Shown here piece by piece: positions 61,601-64,000 of a stretch of 64,000 nucleotides of DNA. The position numbers and the translations under genes were made by a program. Every line of letters starts with the position of its first letter. The stretch's first letter is position 1. The notes beneath the pieces were generated by a model. That model worked only from the letters and a program-made list of their open reading frames with translations. It had not been told where the DNA came from and made no database searches. The DNA lies in assembly GCA_037951165.1 (NCBI GenBank), contig JBBDHG010000061.1, positions 605,501-669,500 on the forward strand, written 5' to 3'. The DNA is from Lophius americanus (taxonomy: Eukaryota; Chordata; Actinopteri; Lophiiformes; Lophiidae).

Positions 61601-62235
61601 ACCATTTCCCTTTAGCCCTCCAACACCACCATCCACAAACAAGACAAAAATCCACCATATAGTGACGCAAAGCGGGAACTCCACCGCCGTCCACACAGAA
61701 GGCAAATACAATTACAGAATGGAACAATAAAAAAAAAACTGACCTGAGCAAACATTATCATAAATCTTCCATAATGCACTTAGGAAAACCATAAAAAGAC
61801 CACTATAAAAACATCACAATTAACAAATAAATTGATTTAGCTAAAAGCCTGACTAAAAAAGATAAGCCTTGATTTGCTTTTAAAAGCAAACACTTCCTGC
61901 CGTTCTTTCTGCTTCTATACATCTGAACATCTATTGCATAATGCATCATTCAAATCCATTGTGTGTCTGCTCTGCGGCCTCCAGGCGCGGTGGACGATCA
62001 AAGGCAGCTGCTGCGAAAGACGACTCCGAGGAGGAAGATGAAGAGGAGGAGGAGGAGCAGGAGGACGAGCCAACACCGAAGGTATTGAGAGTGTCCAATA
62101 AATGCAATGAGAGTCCTGGCTATTAGACTGACTTTAGAATTATAGGGGATTTTTGATGTTTGTGAAATTTCAAATGTTTACTACTTTTTTTTCCTCATCC
62201 AGGGTCGCAAGAAGACTGCAGGGCGAAGAAGATGA
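41371..62235 (+). CDS. pds5b: pds5b (cohesin regulator PDS5 homologue B), complete coding region
   Basis: Pds5B is a HEAT-repeat protein that binds the cohesin ring and works with WAPL, sororin and ESCO enzymes to control sister-chromatid cohesion. Mammalian PDS5B also binds BRCA2. ATG at 41391 (agaggATGG) gives MAHSKARVTDGKVTYPPGVK, almost the vertebrate N-terminus. The TGA is at 62233-62235. The 34 coding exons total 4212 nt, 1403 residues (human 1447), with all phases consistent. The HEAT-repeat body runs to about residue 1100, including TFMDMDQDSEEEKELYLNLA, IRLECVKFASHCLMNHPD and HAFIRKMVENIKQTKDAQ. After about residue 1198 the tail is basic and acidic with several AT-hooks (RGRPPK twice, GRKR, RGRKK). 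PDS5A lacks such hooks, which decides for the B paralogue. The protein ends GRKKTAGRRR, unlike the human SAKRERR. Confidence 0.97.
42611..45692. other. pds5b intron, mostly unassigned
   Basis: 3.1 kb with no exon recognised. A stretch at about 44640-44840 (caaagtgtaacagttgg..., gtggagcgtttagcagc) resembles an interspersed repeat of percomorph fish. Confidence 0.4.
45791..46957. other. pds5b intron, nothing recognised
   Basis: 1.17 kb. There is a short TG run near 46484-46494 and no clear element. Confidence 0.5.
48285..48330 (+). mobile_element. Possible short LINE 3' tail
   Basis: gtgcattataaattaactg followed by (ATT)n resembles the tail of the elements at 737-800 and 24759-24826, but only the last 45 bases match. 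Confidence 0.4.
50100..50910 (+). mobile_element. Degenerate Tc1/mariner-like element in a pds5b intron
   Basis: Ends carry inverted cattataaccac (near 50124) and ctggttataatg (near 50895). Between them are recognisable pieces of a widespread fish Tc1-like transposase gene in order: atggagcaatggaagaag, ctggcaatgttctgctg, gttgacttggcctccaga and gtgccagataccacagcac. It is internally deleted and frame-broken, with no functional transposase. Confidence 0.75.
51253..57146 (+). CDS. pds5b: pds5b exons, block B (central HEAT repeats, 15 exons)
   Basis: Exons: 51253-51404, 52428-52541, 52692-52773, 52851-52899, 53090-53229, 53469-53584, 53688-53793, 54151-54311, 54494-54617, 54978-55136, 55711-55779, 55981-56117, 56316-56439, 56669-56873, 57032-57146. 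They encode WRVRKEAMMGLASVYRKYSL through LLPEYVVPYTIHLLAHDPDY and DIEQLKDIKE. Two acceptors are unusual in being AAG-type (before 54494) or short of pyrimidines. A few residues differ from human at junctions (for example QGRMGKPDM against QGKISKPDM), as expected for fish. Confidence 0.94.
51405..52427. other. pds5b intron with a GC-richer island
   Basis: About 1 kb. The part 51830-52125 is less AT-rich and open for 73 codons on +, but no homology was recognised. Confidence 0.4.
53589..53608. repeat. (TG)n microsatellite
   Basis: About nine TG units immediately after the donor at 53585. Confidence 0.9.
55370..55650 (+). mobile_element. Deleted derivative of the same Tc1-like family
   Basis: Begins ccataacattataatccc and ends ggtggttttaatgttctgg, the inverted ends of the 50100-50910 family. 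Only about 270 bp remain, keeping fragments from the element's start and from ggtagtcctgatagacaggtg. Confidence 0.65.
57351..62235 (+). CDS. pds5b: pds5b exons, block C (C-terminal tail with AT-hooks, 9 exons)
   Basis: Exons: 57351-57483, 57610-57729, 58056-58118, 58225-58370, 59069-59141, 59752-60161, 60282-60362, 61985-62081, 62203-62235. The first three finish the conserved body (KLYTVCDVAMHIIMSKSTTY, NYLPPEMKSFFTPGK). The rest is a disordered, charged tail. Exon 59752-60161 alone has AT-hook-like KPRGRKRG, KPKRGRKKA, KKGRRGRPPKSA and KGKRGRKKA, then an acidic run. Exon 60282-60362 has KRRGRPPKSAQ. Exon 61985-62081 has a Glu run (EEEDEEEEEEQEDE). AT-hooks bind the minor groove of AT-rich DNA. 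Confidence 0.94.
58556..58740 (+). mobile_element. 5' fragment of a Tc1-like element
   Basis: ggtatatattaggcatcgag, cattttgtccttgaac and catctccaaagattttcga follow the start of the same Tc1-like family. Downstream (58828-58860) a short ccgcgggggcagcaggg phrase belongs to another fish repeat. Confidence 0.6.
60363..61529. other. pds5b intron, nothing recognised
   Basis: About 1.2 kb of AT-rich intron with no exon seen. Confidence 0.5.
61530..61905 (-). mobile_element. L2-type retroposon 3' region, reverse
   Basis: Starts caagctttatttatatagca and cacaaagtgctttgcac, the reversed 3' end of a very common fish LINE. It continues to ataagccttgatttgctttt, again a familiar reversed repeat phrase. 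Confidence 0.6.
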
Positions 62236-63360
62236 TCTGGAGGACGAGTAAGAACGGCGCATCTGCTCAAACTTTGTGGAGGAATTACGTAGGAAAGAAC
62301 ATATGGACATTGAACTTTTTAAACTTTTCATACACCGATGCTCCCACTGTTACAGAAATTCACCGACTCCATCAGTACCTCCATATCGTCGGCTGTGGGT
62401 TGTTGCATTGTGATGATGTTCGCCACATTCAGTAGACATAATTTTAACAGAAAAGGAAAAAAGACGGCTCTTTGTAAATAGTCTGTTCCATGTTCCGTTG
62501 TTGTGTTTGATGCTGACTGGGGGGATGCTGTAAAGCCTTTACTCACCCATCCAAATTATTATTATTATTATTATTATTATTAAAGTGCTCTCATAATGAA
62601 ATATCGTTTATCAATCATTCCCTCTAAGTGTTTTTAAAACTGAAAGAGATTAACATCAACCTTTTTTGTGACGCCATTTTTGTCATTACACTTTTAAAGA
62701 AAACATGTTTTGTTTACAGTTCTGTATATTAACTTTTTTACCATGTTTTGAAAAAAAATACTGTTCAGATTTAGAGTTGCTTTTGGATAAGATGGTTGTG
62801 TGCATTTCATGTTTAGGTTTGTTCTCGCTGGTAGATGTAAGTCATGAGCAGCTGTGTTTGTAGTGTTTGCCACTGAACTTGGCCTCACATCCACCCAGTC
62901 AGATCCCCTGTTGTATCAATATAATTCTCTATAAAACCTGACCGGCTCCACTTCTCTTTATTTCACCCTCAAGGCTCGGATGAAGGACAAAATCTGCTGT
63001 AATGCCTCCAGGCGTGATGGAATTCATGCAGAGGAACAGAAAGTCTTTGATTTATGTGATGCTGTATGGGAACAATTAACTTTTTTTTCCCTTCAGATTA
63101 ACTAAATTCAAGCATTTACAAAAACCTTGATGTCATAACCAATCATGTGTTGTTGGTGTGGAAGCATTTTTCTTGTACTTGTTAATCATAGGTGCTGTGT
63201 GATTGTTACAAGACAGGAGCAGAGATCTTGACGTTTTGGAAGTAATGAATGTTCAATGTGACACAAAAGATTTTTTGGGGCATGAAAAATGTACATTATC
63301 TTGCCTATCATTTTTTATTTTTTTGCTTATCTTAATATCACCAGTATTAAAATGTAAAAG
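62236..63360 (+). other. pds5b: pds5b 3' untranslated region (approximate end)
   Basis: Follows the TGA directly and contains a (TTA)n tract at 62556-62582 that runs into ATTAAA. A second ATTAAA lies near 63346. No exact AATAAA was found, so the true end is unclear and could be either site. Confidence 0.45.
62556..62582. repeat. (TTA)n microsatellite in pds5b 3'UTR
   Basis: Nine ATT units running into ATTAAA. Confidence 0.95.
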
Positions 63361-63950
63361 ACAAAAAACCTCTTAACACAGGAGCACTATAGATTTTTAT
63401 TTCACGACTTTGACGGCGATCAAAAATCACATCATTCCTCTCATATCCAGATTGAGGAAAGGTCCCATGCTTTAATTTCTTTCAGTCGACTTCTGCAGTT
63501 TACTCTTAAATCAGCATTGCATTCAAAGACTGCAGGTGATTAGGAACACTACTGTCAGGCATGTACACAAGGAAGAGGAACAACAAAGTTCACACCAATC
63601 CCTGCTGCCCTTAAGTTTTTTATCTGCGATGAAATAAGTCCATAGTAGTCTGATGGTTGTAAAAGATTATCTTCCCTTGCTGATACCTTTAATTGTCAAC
63701 ATGTGACCAAAAGGAGACTGTGCCTTTTCTCTCTGAGCCCTTCAGCTGCAGAACATCCTGCCTCAGCATCTCAAGCATACAAACACAATGTCTTCTTTTA
63801 TTAAACTAAACTGAACTCATTTTTCTACAACTTCTCATAACTGATTGTAATGTTTTAAGTATGTTTTTATCTTATCTGTAACTCCTACTCCTAAAGTAAC
63901 TCCTACAGAAGCACTGGAAGACTATCTTCACTCAGAAGTGGCCGGAGTCA
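63361..63950. other. Intergenic DNA right of pds5b, nothing recognised
   Basis: No coding exon or clear repeat seen by eye. Confidence 0.5.
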
Positions 63951-63954
63951 CCAC

Positions 63955-63996
63955 TGACGTAATGGCTGGCTCACCGCTAATTGATGGGGGCGGAAC
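63955..63996. promoter_or_regulatory. Possible promoter at the window edge
   Basis: A CRE-like TGACGTAA (63955-63962), a GC box GGGGGCGG (63986-63993) and an ETS-type GGAA on the - strand (63997-64000) cluster in a GC-richer end. This could be the start of a promoter of the next gene, which is outside the window. Confidence 0.3.
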
Positions 63997-64000
63997 TTCC

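Noticed and set aside
1..64000. CRISPR arrays, bacterial operons, rRNA or tRNA genes
   Set aside because: No regularly spaced repeats of that type. The spliced vertebrate genes exclude a prokaryotic origin, and no cloverleaf with A and B boxes was recognised by eye.

Overview
The window is vertebrate nuclear DNA, almost certainly from a teleost fish and probably a percomorph. It has intron-rich genes with GT-AG splicing, proteins that match mammalian orthologues over long stretches, and the usual fish repeats: LINE 3' ends with (ATT)n tails, Tc1-like remnants, and MITEs that begin with gggtttacatgg. There is no sign of bacterial or viral gene organisation. Genes were identified by translating each exon and comparing it with remembered family sequences. 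No search was run.

Layout. (1) 287-21782, + strand: the 3' two thirds of fry (Furry), about 42 constitutive exons whose summed length is an exact multiple of three (about 2085 codons). The 5' part lies left of the window. Two further in-frame mini-exons (9 and 18 nt) are predicted. A long 3'UTR runs to about 24.3 kb. (2) 27571-25603, - strand: zar1l, four exons, convergent with fry. (3) 29.8-30.4 kb: a CpG-richer promoter-like block with a YY1-type motif and two good splice donors, proposed as the 5' noncoding exon(s) of pds5b. (4) 30.4-41.4 kb: the long first intron of pds5b, carrying a broken LINE, a possible terminal exon of an unidentified gene, a structured hairpin block and a MITE. (5) 41391-62235, + strand: the complete pds5b coding region, 34 coding exons that sum to exactly 1404 codons including the stop. 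(6) 62236-64000: pds5b 3'UTR and intergenic DNA, with a promoter-like GC box and CRE at the right edge.

Biology. Fry is a large scaffold for NDR kinases and microtubules. Pds5b is a HEAT-repeat regulator of cohesin. Zar1l is an oocyte RNA-binding repressor of translation. The order fry-zar1l-pds5b matches human 13q13, but BRCA2 and N4BP2L1/2, which lie between ZAR1L and PDS5B in human, were not found here. No new multi-gene system was seen. The most interesting points are the fry mini-exons, a long stop-free frame in the fry 3'UTR, the missing BRCA2, the unassigned terminal exon at 33.34 kb and the structured insertion at 39.8-40.1 kb.
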